Positions 7,657 through 16,479 of a DNA stretch of 38,178 bases are shown here, piece by piece; the stretch's first letter is position 1, and every line of letters starts with the position of its first letter. This DNA comes from SAR202 cluster bacterium. GTDB taxonomy: Bacteria; Chloroflexota; Dehalococcoidia; Lucifugimonadales; Lucifugimonadaceae. The stretch covers positions 1-38,178 of the forward strand of contig VFGZ01000028.1 of the NCBI GenBank assembly GCA_009392215.1, written 5' to 3'. Position numbers and translations under genes: made by a program. The notes under the pieces are model-generated. The model saw only the letters and a program-made list of their open reading frames with translations. It searched no databases and had not been told where the DNA came from.

Positions 7657-9039
7657 TTGGGTAACCAAGAATTTAAAAATATAAGAAAATTTTTTAACAT
7701 TTGGTCACATCGGTCGCCATTCAAACGTACCGTAAGAGATTTTCATTTAGGCACTCGCAGTTTTACTAATTTAAGTTTGTACAGTTTTGGGCTTTCTGGA
7801 CTCTGGACGGCTGTCAGCTCAGTCATACTACCTTTCAAGATCCTCGAAGTATTGGAAATTGGCACAATCAACGTTTTTGGACAAGTTTTGGACAAAAATG
7901 GCGCTCTCGGCGTGATGTCATTAATCGGATTGCCAATAGGCGCGATGATTCAATTGATCTCCGGATCAATAAGTGACTACAGCAACAGGCTCGGGAAACG
8001 TTTGCCGTATTTGTTATTTGGTGGAATTGGGTTGGCTATATCCACCGTACTTCTTGGATTCGCTACAACTTTTGTCTCTCTTTTCCTTATGTATATGGCG
8101 ATACAAATATTCGGAAACGCCGGACAGGGGCCTGCCAATGCCTTAATCGTTGATCACGTACCCCCGCGTCGAAGAGGTGAGGCATCCGGAGTTCTAAATT
8201 TGTGGAGACTTATGGGAGCAGGAATTGTCACAGTGATCGTCTTGCAATTTATGGCCAATTATCAATTGGGAGCTGCTCCACAATGGCTGTGGTATTCAAT
8301 CACGTTCATTGTTGTGATTTTGATTGCAAGTACGTTGTGGACGACGTTGTCTCTACGACCAAGCGTAAAGTTCAAGGACACTAGACTAAGTCGAAATTTA
8401 GCACTCCAAAATACACCCTTAGATAACGATAAACCTAACCTGAGAATAAACCTGTCGAAAAGTTACCTCATTTTCTTAATCGCACTAGCGTTCTCCATAG
8501 CAGCACTATCATCTTTGCAAATTTATGCCCTCTTTTTCCTCCAGGATGTTGTCGGTCTGGCGAATCCAGCCGATGGAGCAGATTTACTAGTCATCGTCGT
8601 CATAGCAACAGCTGTGTTTACTGTTCTGCCGGCCGGTAAATTGGCCGATAAATTCGGAAGAGGAGCACTATTTTTCATCGCGGGACTGAGTGGTGTGGCT
8701 GGATCAACACTTCTACTATTTGTAAATTCAATCGCACCTGTACTTGGTATCGGGGCTCTTTTAGGATTCAGCGCTGGCTTGTTTTTAACACTAACTTGGG
8801 CCGTAGCTAACGACCTCGTAAGTCGAATGGCTGCAGGAAAAGAACTCGGTTACACAAGCATTGCAACGCTAGCTGGATCTGCCGCTGCAAGATTTGCAGG
8901 GATAGGGATCGACGAACTCAATAACCTGTCGGAAAATCTCGGATACAAGGCGATGTTAATAGCTGTGGCGATGGCGTTCATTATTGCAACGGTGCTACTT
9001 GCCGGGTTAGTCAAAAATTTACAGCACAATGACACCTGA
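7657..9039 (+). CDS. MFS transporter, GPH/SLC45-like
   Basis: This 460-residue integral membrane protein has about twelve hydrophobic segments. The motif after the second or third helix, GSISDYSNRLGKRLPYLLFGG, resembles the glycoside-pentoside-hexuronide and SLC45 sucrose-carrier groups (SDxxxxxxGRRRPF). A second-half copy appears as GKLADKFGRGALFF. A sugar or glycoside cation symporter is the most likely role, but specificity cannot be read. The TTG at 7657 has GAGG four bases upstream, and a 30-residue basic N-terminal tail precedes the first helix. It is divergent from the ArsC-like gene, leaving 91 bases for both promoters. The next gene, ispH, is 140 bases away and probably has its own promoter. 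Confidence 0.85.
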   Translation: MGNQEFKNIRKFFNIWSHRSPFKRTVRDFHLGTRSFTNLSLYSFGLSGLWTAVSSVILPFKILEVLEIGTINVFGQVLDKNGALGVMSLIGLPIGAMIQLISGSISDYSNRLGKRLPYLLFGGIGLAISTVLLGFATTFVSLFLMYMAIQIFGNAGQGPANALIVDHVPPRRRGEASGVLNLWRLMGAGIVTVIVLQFMANYQLGAAPQWLWYSITFIVVILIASTLWTTLSLRPSVKFKDTRLSRNLALQNTPLDNDKPNLRINLSKSYLIFLIALAFSIAALSSLQIYALFFLQDVVGLANPADGADLLVIVVIATAVFTVLPAGKLADKFGRGALFFIAGLSGVAGSTLLLFVNSIAPVLGIGALLGFSAGLFLTLTWAVANDLVSRMAAGKELGYTSIATLAGSAAARFAGIGIDELNNLSENLGYKAMLIAVAMAFIIATVLLAGLVKNLQHNDT

Positions 9040-9180
9040 TGCGACGAAGGTTATCGATACATCAAATGAATTGTTGAATAAATAAACTCAACTAACTAGC
9101 TATACTTAGAAAACAGTGACCCTCCAATCAGTAAAAAATAAATATCACCCAAAAATCAAGAGACAAATTGGATCCATTAA

Positions 9181-10155
9181 ATGACAGTAGATGTTTATAT
9201 AGCCAGCCCCCGCGGTTTTTGTGCCGGAGTCGACCTAGCTGTAGACATTGTTGATCTAGCTATCCAGCGATATGGGAAGCCCGTCTACGTCAAACATCAA
9301 ATCGTTCACAATCCCAAAGTGGTAGCAAATGTGGAATCCAAAGGTGCCATTACAGTCGAACATGTCTCTGAAGTTCCCGAAGGAGCAGTAGTAGTCTTCT
9401 CGGCACATGGGTCTCCACCCTCAGATTATGAAACAGCTGCTAATCGAAATCTCACAGTCTTGGACGCCACTTGTCCACTGGTCACAAGGGTTCATAACGA
9501 AGCTAAGAAGTACACGAGAGAAGGCAAGAAAATAGTCCTAGTGGGTCACGGTGGTCATCAGGAAGTGATCGGAACCACAGGTCAAGCCCAAATGGAATTG
9601 GTTGACGAAAGACAAGAATGGCAACTACCGAACTGGAGCAAGGAAACTGAAGTAGCCGTACTAACGCAGACCACACTTTCTGTCGACGATACTGCTGTTG
9701 CTATTGACAAAATACGACAAAAACACCCAAATGCAATTGTTCGAAATGACATTTGTTACGCTACCACAAACCGTCAATCAGCAGCCACGGAACTTGCAGA
9801 TCAGACCGAAGTAGTTCTTGTGATAGGCGCTCAAAACAGCTCTAATTGCAACCGCTTGAAGGATGTCGCCATAAATAAAGGAGTACCGGCATATTTAATA
9901 AATGGTCCGGAGGAATTGGACCCTTCTTGGATCGAAGGGGTAAAAAAAATCGGCATTACCTCAGGAGCTTCCACACCTGAAACCCAAGTCCAAGCAGTGA
10001 TCGAATCAATCACACCTGACAACATATTCCGAGTGGGGCCCGGTGAAGAAAAAACCATATTCGCGATACCCAGAAATTTGCGAGAAATGGTAGGACAGGG
10101 CTCACGACGTAATCCAGAAATCAAAGAAGATATTGCTACTGATGAAAATAACTAG
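9181..10155 (+). CDS. ispH: 4-hydroxy-3-methylbut-2-enyl diphosphate reductase (IspH/LytB)
   Basis: IspH carries out the last step of the MEP isoprenoid pathway, reducing HMBPP to isopentenyl and dimethylallyl diphosphate with a [4Fe-4S] cluster. The three cluster cysteines are visible: Cys14 in PRGFCAGV, Cys98 in LDATCPLV and Cys192 in NDICYATTNRQ. Substrate-binding segments HQIVHNPKVV, SAHGSPP, GHGGHQEVIGT and TSGASTPE are also present. The length of 324 residues is normal, with a short Glu/Lys-rich tail. The ATG at 9181 matches the family N-terminus. The last 14 bases overlap the start of the following enolase-superfamily gene, so the two are probably co-transcribed although no metabolic link is evident. 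Confidence 0.98.
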   Translation: MTVDVYIASPRGFCAGVDLAVDIVDLAIQRYGKPVYVKHQIVHNPKVVANVESKGAITVEHVSEVPEGAVVVFSAHGSPPSDYETAANRNLTVLDATCPLVTRVHNEAKKYTREGKKIVLVGHGGHQEVIGTTGQAQMELVDERQEWQLPNWSKETEVAVLTQTTLSVDDTAVAIDKIRQKHPNAIVRNDICYATTNRQSAATELADQTEVVLVIGAQNSSNCNRLKDVAINKGVPAYLINGPEELDPSWIEGVKKIGITSGASTPETQVQAVIESITPDNIFRVGPGEEKTIFAIPRNLREMVGQGSRRNPEIKEDIATDENN

Positions 10156-11263
10156 TATCGAATGTTTAGTTCTCGACGAAGAATATCCTTATGTAATCAT
10201 TCAAACCGATGAAGGTATCACTGGCTTTGGAGAGTGTTTTCGTCGCGCTCCATACATCTCAAAAACCACCATCGAAACTATTTTCGCACCACTGGTAATA
10301 GGTAAATCTCCGTTCAATTCAGAAAATATATGGGACGGCATGCTCAGAGCCGGCGGAGTAGCTGGCCCCCATGGAGCCCTCCTGACCGCAGCGGCTGGAG
10401 TCGATCTAGCTTTATGGGACCTCAAAGGCAAAGCTCTTGACACACCTGTATACAACCTGATCGGAGGGAAAAGTCGAGACAAGATCAAGGTTTATGCCAG
10501 TTCGCTTGTACGTGACCTCACTCCAACAGAAGAAGCCAATCGTGTGGCACGTTTTCGTGATGAAGGATATACCGCATACAAAATGCATTCAGCTGTACCA
10601 GGAAGAATTGACGACCCCCGAGATTTAACCGTTGAAACGGTGAAAGCAATCCGATCAGAAGTCGGATATGACATGGACGTCCTCGTAGACGTAAATAGTG
10701 CGTACTCGGTCCACCATGCCATAGAAATTGGGCGGCAACTGCAGGATCTTGGAGTTTTCCATTTCGAGGAACCCGTTCATACGAGAAACTACGAAGGTTT
10801 AGCTACGGTCGCCGATGCCCTAGATATGCCTGTCGCTTCAGGAGAAAATTCATTTACACGTTGGGAGCATCTAAGGCTTATACGAGAAGGGCGACCAGAT
10901 ATTGTCCAGCCTGACGTCGTGAAAGTCGGAGGTATCACCGAATTCCTCCGTATTGAAGCAGTGTTAAGTGCACACGGGGCAACAATGACTATCCATAACA
11001 CTCAACCATACGGCTCTACTGCTGCACACGCCCACCTATTGGCTCCGAGTAATAACTTTCCATATGCACAGGAGTACAACATAGAAACAGTCGGGATTCG
11101 AGATAATGACTCAATTCTGGACACGCCATACGAGGTGGAAGACGGATTTATAAGAATTCCTGATGGACCAGGACTAGGCCTAGACTACAACTTAGAAAAA
11201 ATGCGTAGCCGAAGCAGTGATACACCATCGGTTTTGCGATCTGCCTGGGGACATATGCAGTAA
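10142..11263 (+). CDS. Enolase-superfamily enzyme (mandelate racemase/muconate lactonizing type)
   Basis: This 373-residue protein has the superfamily N-terminal capping domain and a (beta/alpha)7-beta barrel. Barrel residues visible are Lys147 in YTAYKMH, metal ligands Asp183 (LVDVNSAY), Glu209 (FHFEEPV) and Glu235 (ASGEN), then QPDVVKVGG and His285 in TIHNTQPYG, and QEYNIE near the end. Such enzymes abstract a proton alpha to a carboxylate; acid-sugar dehydratase is the commonest role, but racemase or cycloisomerase cannot be excluded. I chose the ATG at 10142 because MKITSIECLV matches the family start; a TTG at 10133 would add three residues. It starts inside the ispH stop region. The C-terminal gene (MFS, opposite strand) is only 14 bases away. 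Confidence 0.92.
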   Translation: MKITSIECLVLDEEYPYVIIQTDEGITGFGECFRRAPYISKTTIETIFAPLVIGKSPFNSENIWDGMLRAGGVAGPHGALLTAAAGVDLALWDLKGKALDTPVYNLIGGKSRDKIKVYASSLVRDLTPTEEANRVARFRDEGYTAYKMHSAVPGRIDDPRDLTVETVKAIRSEVGYDMDVLVDVNSAYSVHHAIEIGRQLQDLGVFHFEEPVHTRNYEGLATVADALDMPVASGENSFTRWEHLRLIREGRPDIVQPDVVKVGGITEFLRIEAVLSAHGATMTIHNTQPYGSTAAHAHLLAPSNNFPYAQEYNIETVGIRDNDSILDTPYEVEDGFIRIPDGPGLGLDYNLEKMRSRSSDTPSVLRSAWGHMQ

Positions 11264-11277
11264 ATATATAAAATACC

Positions 11278-12564
11278 CTAATTCCGCTCGTCGATCGAAA
11301 AACCTGTAATCAATTCAGGCCACCTAAATAGCGATAGCGCTATTGCAAGCAAACCAACTACAGCGTACCCCGTGATAGTCACTGCTACACCATACTGTTC
11401 GATTAGCCAACCACCGATCACCATTCCCATGGGTAGAGCGTAAACAGCGAGCATCCTCACTCCCATCACTCGACCTCTCATCTCAAACTTAGCAAAAGTC
11501 AAAAGCACGACAGACATCGTAATCATGCAAAAACTAACTGAAACGCCCATCAGGGCTAGTGCTGGCAAGCCCCACGTATTCGACTGAGTTTGTGCGAAAA
11601 AAATTAACAGTACGTGCCAGACGATCATAGCCAGCATCATAAAACGTTCAGGATGAGAAAACTTTCCTACTGCAGCCATCAACAATGACCCAAATAACGC
11701 TCCAGCCGCAAATGTCGCAACCATCACGGCGAGCCCATTTTCATCATGGCCGTACACATCCCTAGCCACTACTGGCAAAAGACCGTTAGTGAATGGAAAC
11801 GCTGTGGCATTAACTAAAAAAGCCAGGAACATAATTGGCTGAAGAGCCGACGAATTCATAATGTATTTCATGCCATGTTTCATGTCAGTTAATGGATTCA
11901 TGCGTTTATTTATCTGCAAAGTTGATGGAACTGATCTGATCCCTAAACCAAAAAAAACGCTGAACGCGTAAAACAAACTTACAGCAGTGAGGGCCCATCC
12001 AAGTCCTAAACGCGACAATAAAGTTGCACCTAAAAGAGCTCCTACAATTCGTGCGGAGTCCTGCGTGGTTCGAGCAAAACCAGATGCGTTCATCAACAAG
12101 CGCCGCGGCACCGTGTCCGCAATTAAAGATTGTCGCAGTACATTATCCGCGGGCCTTAATAACCCACTGAAACCTGCAACAATAAATACGTGCCAGGGTT
12201 CAATCAATCCAGTAATACCAAGAACCAGTAATACCGCCGACGATAAACCTGTGCCAATACGAAGCGAAATCAACATGCGTTTTCTATTCATTCGATCGGC
12301 GATTACACCGATTAAAGGCGCGGTAATGGTTCCTGAAAACCGCAGGGCACCCAGTAAACCGACCAAGAACGGCGAATCCGTAGCTACCAAGATGTACCAT
12401 CCCAGGATCAGAGTTTCCATTTCTGACCCCCATGTATTCATAGCGTCAGCAGACCACTGGAATCTGAAGCTTCGGATACCAAATGCAGATAAAACGGATC
12501 TAAAACCAGATGCATTATTATCTGGAGAGTTACCGCTGGACTTGCCAGATCTGTCAGCTACCAT
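11278..12564 (-). CDS. MFS transporter, EntS-like (MFS_3) exporter
   Basis: This 428-residue protein has about twelve hydrophobic helices. The N-terminal half has MFS motif A as GVIADRMNRKRMLISLR and the group-typical RPADNVLRQSLIADTVPRR loop, which is characteristic of the enterobactin-exporter-like MFS_3 subfamily. This points to efflux of a small molecule rather than nutrient uptake, but the substrate is unknown. The first 20 residues are polar, rich in Ser, Gly and Asn, and cytoplasmic. The ATG at 12564 lies only 6 bases from the GTG of the divergent DUF192 gene, so the promoters must overlap coding sequence or one start lies further in. The gene is convergent with the enolase-superfamily gene, with 14 bases between stops and no visible terminator. 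Confidence 0.88.
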   Translation of the reverse strand: MVADRSGKSSGNSPDNNASGFRSVLSAFGIRSFRFQWSADAMNTWGSEMETLILGWYILVATDSPFLVGLLGALRFSGTITAPLIGVIADRMNRKRMLISLRIGTGLSSAVLLVLGITGLIEPWHVFIVAGFSGLLRPADNVLRQSLIADTVPRRLLMNASGFARTTQDSARIVGALLGATLLSRLGLGWALTAVSLFYAFSVFFGLGIRSVPSTLQINKRMNPLTDMKHGMKYIMNSSALQPIMFLAFLVNATAFPFTNGLLPVVARDVYGHDENGLAVMVATFAAGALFGSLLMAAVGKFSHPERFMMLAMIVWHVLLIFFAQTQSNTWGLPALALMGVSVSFCMITMSVVLLTFAKFEMRGRVMGVRMLAVYALPMGMVIGGWLIEQYGVAVTITGYAVVGLLAIALSLFRWPELITGFSIDERN

Positions 12565-12570
12565 CGATTT

Positions 12571-13182
12571 GTGATTATTTCTCCGAAAAAGATGACGGTC
12601 GCAACATTTATATTCATAGCACTATCTGCGCTCACCGTTTTAGCAGCTTGCCAATCAGTCGAAGATAGATACCCTTACCCACAGTTCCTAACTTCTAGAG
12701 ATTGCCAAGGTTTACCACATGGCGTTTTACCAATAACCGACCTGTTTATTTCAAAATCCAACGGCGAGGGAGATATTACTTTACAGGTTGAAGTAGCAGA
12801 TGAGCCTTCCGAAAGAAAACAAGGCCTTATGTGCCGAGAATCAATCCCACCAGGGACCGGGATGCTCTTCACATATGACTCCGACAATTCAAGTGGCTTC
12901 TGGATGTACAACACATACACTGCAATCGATATTCTCTTCATCGACTCTTACGGTCAGGTAGCCGATATGATCAAGATGTCACCTTGCCCAAGACAAACGT
13001 TATATCCCTTGGAGGGAGATGAAGAGTGGAAAATAAGGTGCATGTCAGAAGCCCAAGCATATGTTCCCGCAAAATCTTGGCGTTCCACGTTAGAACTCCC
13101 GGCTGGCTGGCTTTCTGAAAAATATCTGCATGATCCAGTGAAATCAATATCCAAAATCGATTGGACAACTCCAACCAAATAG
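12571..13182 (+). CDS. DUF192 lipoprotein
   Basis: This 203-residue protein begins with a lipoprotein signal: Lys-Lys n-region, hydrophobic FIFIALSALTVLAAC with lipobox cysteine at about residue 26, so it should be exported and lipid-anchored. The mature part is DUF192: VEVADEPSERKQGLMCRE, GMLFTYDSDNSSGFWMYNT, AIDILFIDSYGQVADMIKMSPCP, and a closing ELPAGWLSEKYL. The function of the family is not established. A GTG at 12571 keeps the basic n-region before the helix; an ATG at 12592 would remove it, so I prefer GTG. It is divergent from the EntS-like MFS gene. The phosphoglycerate-mutase-like gene follows after 36 bases on the same strand, so co-transcription is possible. Confidence 0.88.
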   Translation: MIISPKKMTVATFIFIALSALTVLAACQSVEDRYPYPQFLTSRDCQGLPHGVLPITDLFISKSNGEGDITLQVEVADEPSERKQGLMCRESIPPGTGMLFTYDSDNSSGFWMYNTYTAIDILFIDSYGQVADMIKMSPCPRQTLYPLEGDEEWKIRCMSEAQAYVPAKSWRSTLELPAGWLSEKYLHDPVKSISKIDWTTPTK

Positions 13183-13218
13183 TTACAGATAATCAAGTAC
13201 GTACAGAGCACACAAAAA

Positions 13219-15192
13219 TTGTCACCAAGAAAACATAAAGTGGTTCTAGTTGTTACAGACGGTCTCGGCTTCAATAGGTCTCGTGCAAGGAAAATCGTCG
13301 CCAAAGCCTGGGCACAACTTCATGCCAATGATCGACAACGGTTAGAAAATGCGGCATTAAGGATCAACCGTAATTCCAATTGGGGAAGCACTCTCCTATA
13401 TCCAGTCAGCGTCGAAAGTCTAGCTCCCAACACATCGACCTCTGAAGCTTGTAAATGGATCAGTGATATACAACGCGCTAAGAAGTTATTAAGTAAAGAC
13501 TTAGTCGAGCGCATCCATACCCTAGTCGAATCTATAGCAGACTCAGAAAGATACGTGCCCTGGGCATCCGGAACTCGCAACCTAAGCAAGCTCCGCAACA
13601 AAAACCTATCTTTACCGACCAGTGCATCAGGAGTATGGGTTGGTTTTGAAAACCTTGAGCCCACAATACAAGGCAATTCTGAAACGGGGCATCAACAGAT
13701 TGGCAATAATAGCCTGGCTCCACAACTACCACTCGAGATAACCAAATCCATAAATTCAGGATCCTTTTTTGAGAACCAGGCGCTTAATAACGTGATTGCA
13801 CAGGCAAAAAACCGAGCTGCGAAAATTAACTTCTGTTTCCTACTGTCGGGCGTAGGCGGTGACGATGGACGGGTACATAGTGCATGGAATCACCTCGAGG
13901 CATTTTTAAAACTTGTGTTCGAAATATACGAGTTGCCAGCAAGTCAAGTTCAAATGCAAGCCATCTTGGATGGACGAGATTCAGATATACATAGTTCAAT
14001 CAACAAGAAATTTAACTCAGGAGATTTCCTGGGACGCCTTGAAAATCTATTAGATGAATACGATGCACGTGAATCGTTAGCGTGGGTTATCGGACGATCG
14101 ACAGCAATGGATCGGGATTACAGGGAATCTGCTGCGAAAACAGACTTCGATCTCCTCTCAGGCAAAGCTGCACATACTGTCTCGAGCTTCAATGAAATAC
14201 GAAAAATAATTGCTGAATCACACGCTAATGGAAAAACAGACCAAGATATACCGTCAATCTCCCTGACGCGAAGTGATGGCACAAAGCCAGTTTTATCCAA
14301 AGGAGACGCATTTATCAATCTCAATTTCAGGTCAGACCGCCAACGTTCTAAAATCGGTTTTCTAGCTGGCGCACGTTCTCTTCTCACATCCGAGGGGGAA
14401 GCACGCGGCAGGCCTTGGAATGGATCATGGATCGATCACAATCTCAATCTGGACATATGCACAATCGCTGAATACCACCCTGATTTCAAAAAAAAATACA
14501 AAGTATCAGTGGCATTCCCTACCAAACCACATCCCGATAATTTCCTAGCTCAGTGGAAGGATACCGTCGGATCAGATGAATACACACTAATTGCTGAAAG
14601 CGTTAAATCGTCTCACATGGGTTATTTTTTTCGAGGACGACGAGAGGAACCGACATTTAACACCAAAGAGATTCGTCTAATCACTGCATCCCATGGGCAG
14701 GAGGATGGGGTGCAATCCGACACTGACTTCTATTTACACCCAGCCATGCGAACAAAAGAGATAACGGCACACGTGTTAAAAACTATTGAGTCCGGTACCT
14801 CCCGCCTTATCTGTTGCAACATTGCAGCTCCAGACATGGTCGGCCACTTACTCCCCAGTCGATACGAAGAGGCCAAAATTGCGTATCGTGCAGCCGCAGA
14901 TGCTTTAGTGGAAATCGCTGCAGTATCCGAAAAATTCGGGCTGCACATGTTAATCACTTCGGATCACGGTAATATCGAAGATGACACTTCAGCACATTCG
15001 GCAAACGACGTACTAACAACAGTGATCCGGACAGGCGAAAACAAATTTAAAGCCGCAATTCCAATATTCCAGGCAAGACTTTTTGATATAGGACCCACAT
15101 TATTCGAGCTAATGGGCGTAGAGCAAAATAATCGAAAATTTCCTGTAGAAAATAAAGAGTATGTTGGAAGGCCACTGATTAAATTTGAATAG
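13219..15192 (+). CDS. Enlarged, divergent cofactor-independent phosphoglycerate mutase (GpmI-like)
   Basis: This 657-residue protein belongs to the alkaline-phosphatase-like GpmI family (usual length near 510), which interconverts 3- and 2-phosphoglycerate. Family motifs run in order: VVTDGLGFNR (usual DGWG), GNSETGHQQIGNN with the nucleophile Ser at 154 (usually near 62), LSGVGGDDGRVHS, ILDGRDS, GRSTAMDRD, INLNFRSDRQR, SHMGYFFRGRREEP, APDMVGH, ITSDHGNIED, and AHSANDV. The metal-binding Asp and His residues appear kept. About 90 extra residues lie between the first Asp (14) and Ser154, and other segments are also expanded. Catalysis is plausible, but the substrate may have changed. The start is a TTG at 13219 preceded by an A-rich stretch; no better start is in frame. 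It probably follows the DUF192 gene in one transcript. Confidence 0.85.
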   Translation: MSPRKHKVVLVVTDGLGFNRSRARKIVAKAWAQLHANDRQRLENAALRINRNSNWGSTLLYPVSVESLAPNTSTSEACKWISDIQRAKKLLSKDLVERIHTLVESIADSERYVPWASGTRNLSKLRNKNLSLPTSASGVWVGFENLEPTIQGNSETGHQQIGNNSLAPQLPLEITKSINSGSFFENQALNNVIAQAKNRAAKINFCFLLSGVGGDDGRVHSAWNHLEAFLKLVFEIYELPASQVQMQAILDGRDSDIHSSINKKFNSGDFLGRLENLLDEYDARESLAWVIGRSTAMDRDYRESAAKTDFDLLSGKAAHTVSSFNEIRKIIAESHANGKTDQDIPSISLTRSDGTKPVLSKGDAFINLNFRSDRQRSKIGFLAGARSLLTSEGEARGRPWNGSWIDHNLNLDICTIAEYHPDFKKKYKVSVAFPTKPHPDNFLAQWKDTVGSDEYTLIAESVKSSHMGYFFRGRREEPTFNTKEIRLITASHGQEDGVQSDTDFYLHPAMRTKEITAHVLKTIESGTSRLICCNIAAPDMVGHLLPSRYEEAKIAYRAAADALVEIAAVSEKFGLHMLITSDHGNIEDDTSAHSANDVLTTVIRTGENKFKAAIPIFQARLFDIGPTLFELMGVEQNNRKFPVENKEYVGRPLIKFE

Positions 15193-15303
15193 TTACCTGT
15201 TCATACCTATCCGAATGGTGAACCTAGATCCCTAGTGTCCAAATCTCGTACCTGACCCACCAATGAGAAGCAAACCGTATTTCACCTTCATGTTCCTAGA
15301 CTC

Positions 15304-16074
15304 CTACCACGCGACTTCTCCACCATCAATTACAAGCTCTATACCAGTAACCCACGATGATTCATCAGAAGCTAGGTAAAGAATCCCGTAAGCGATATCC
15401 ATCGGCAACCCAAGACGACCCAAAGGAGTCATATTCAAACGAGCTTCTCTAATTTCTTGCTGTGAATGGATGTCAAGGGTCATAGGTGTATCAGTAAACC
15501 CTGGATGCACCGAGTTCACTCGGATATTGTCCTTTGCATACTGAACAGCTGCAGCCTTACTGAATGTACGAGCCGCTCCCTTGGATGCGTGATAGGCAGC
15601 TCCAGCCGGAGATCCCACGATGCCAAAAATTGATGAGACATTTACAACTGACCCGCCACCATTTTTACGCATCTCTGGAATGGCGGCCTTAGTACCTAGC
15701 ATTACAGCAGTGGAATTGACGGAAAACACAGTATCCCAGTTTTCGACAACTGTATCCTCAACGGTCGCCCTGCCTTTAGCACCCGACATACCAGCATTGT
15801 TAACTACAACATCAAGGCGCCCCCATGTATCCATGATCTCGGAGCAAGTTGCAATCCACTGACTCTCAGAAGTCACATCGACTTTTCGGTACAGCGCAAC
15901 GTCACCAGACTGGTTGAGTTCGGACTCAAGGGCAACACCCTTATCATCATCAATATCTGCTATCACGACCTTTGCGCCTTCCATGACAAACAACCGAGAT
16001 GTGGCTTCTCCGATTCCTGAAGCCCCACCTGTAACAATAGCGGTCTTACCCTCAAGTCTCTTGCCTGTTGGCAT
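15304..16074 (-). CDS. Short-chain dehydrogenase/reductase (classical SDR)
   Basis: This 256-residue NAD(P)-dependent oxidoreductase has the cofactor motif TGGASGIGEA near 17-26, ADIDDD after the second strand (acidic, suggesting NAD), NNAGMSG, the catalytic Ser in NVSSIFG, and YHASK as the YxxxK pair. PGFTDTPM and the C-terminal VTGIELVIDGGEVAW are typical of FabG-like and alcohol or sugar dehydrogenases. The substrate is unknown. The ATG at 16074 is chosen because AAGGA lies seven bases upstream; a TTG at 16080 would be too close to it. The gene is convergent with the GpmI-like gene, and a frameshifted enolase-superfamily remnant lies just upstream on the same strand. Confidence 0.93.
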   Translation of the reverse strand: MPTGKRLEGKTAIVTGGASGIGEATSRLFVMEGAKVVIADIDDDKGVALESELNQSGDVALYRKVDVTSESQWIATCSEIMDTWGRLDVVVNNAGMSGAKGRATVEDTVVENWDTVFSVNSTAVMLGTKAAIPEMRKNGGGSVVNVSSIFGIVGSPAGAAYHASKGAARTFSKAAAVQYAKDNIRVNSVHPGFTDTPMTLDIHSQQEIREARLNMTPLGRLGLPMDIAYGILYLASDESSWVTGIELVIDGGEVAW

Positions 16075-16114
16075 AGTCAAATCCTTTTGTTAAATCTCAA
16101 ATCACCTACAACAA

Positions 16115-16293
16115 TTACTCGTCAATAACATTATGTTTTAACGCATCTGAACAGATTTCCAATCCTAAACCAGGTCTGTCAGCAAAAGGTCCCCTAGCCC
16201 GCCATCATAGGGTGGAACCTCTGTCCAGCAGACACTATTACTCTTTTGTTCGGCTTCTAGAACTTCTACAACTGGAGTAGCGAGTTCGGTCAT
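16115..16293 (-). pseudogene. Frameshifted C-terminal remnant of an enolase-superfamily gene
   Basis: No complete gene is here, but two minus-strand frames carry protein-like text. From an ATG at 16293 one frame reads TELATPVVEVLEAEQ and then TEVPPYDGG; after a frame change near 16195 the next reads RGPFADRPGLGLEICSDALK to a TAA at 16117. The second part resembles the C-terminus of enolase-superfamily proteins (compare SDAPGLGIDINIDEMLKHP in the gene at 33726-34868). TELATPVVE resembles the segment after their last barrel strands. The rest of the gene is absent upstream. I read this as a decayed remnant adjoining the SDR gene, since SDRs and enolase-superfamily genes are paired elsewhere in the window. 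A sequencing error would not restore the missing N-terminal 300 residues. Confidence 0.5.
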
Positions 16294-16479
16294 TTCAACC
16301 CATCTAAACCTTCAAGCAGGACCCAGATGGACAGATTACCTCTCAAGAGCCACATTTGGTACAGACATACAACATTATTTACACCCCCGCAGTATGCAAT
16401 TAGCAATACACTAGTTGCGGCTTGAAAGTAATTTTTTCCTAGAGATCCCGCAACCTTACGTGAAACAACATACCGACTG

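Noticed and set aside
11987-12574. A plus-strand open frame of 195 codons opposite the EntS-like MFS gene
   Set aside because: It is the antisense of a clear MFS gene; its sequence is Pro/Arg/Thr-rich and shows no family.
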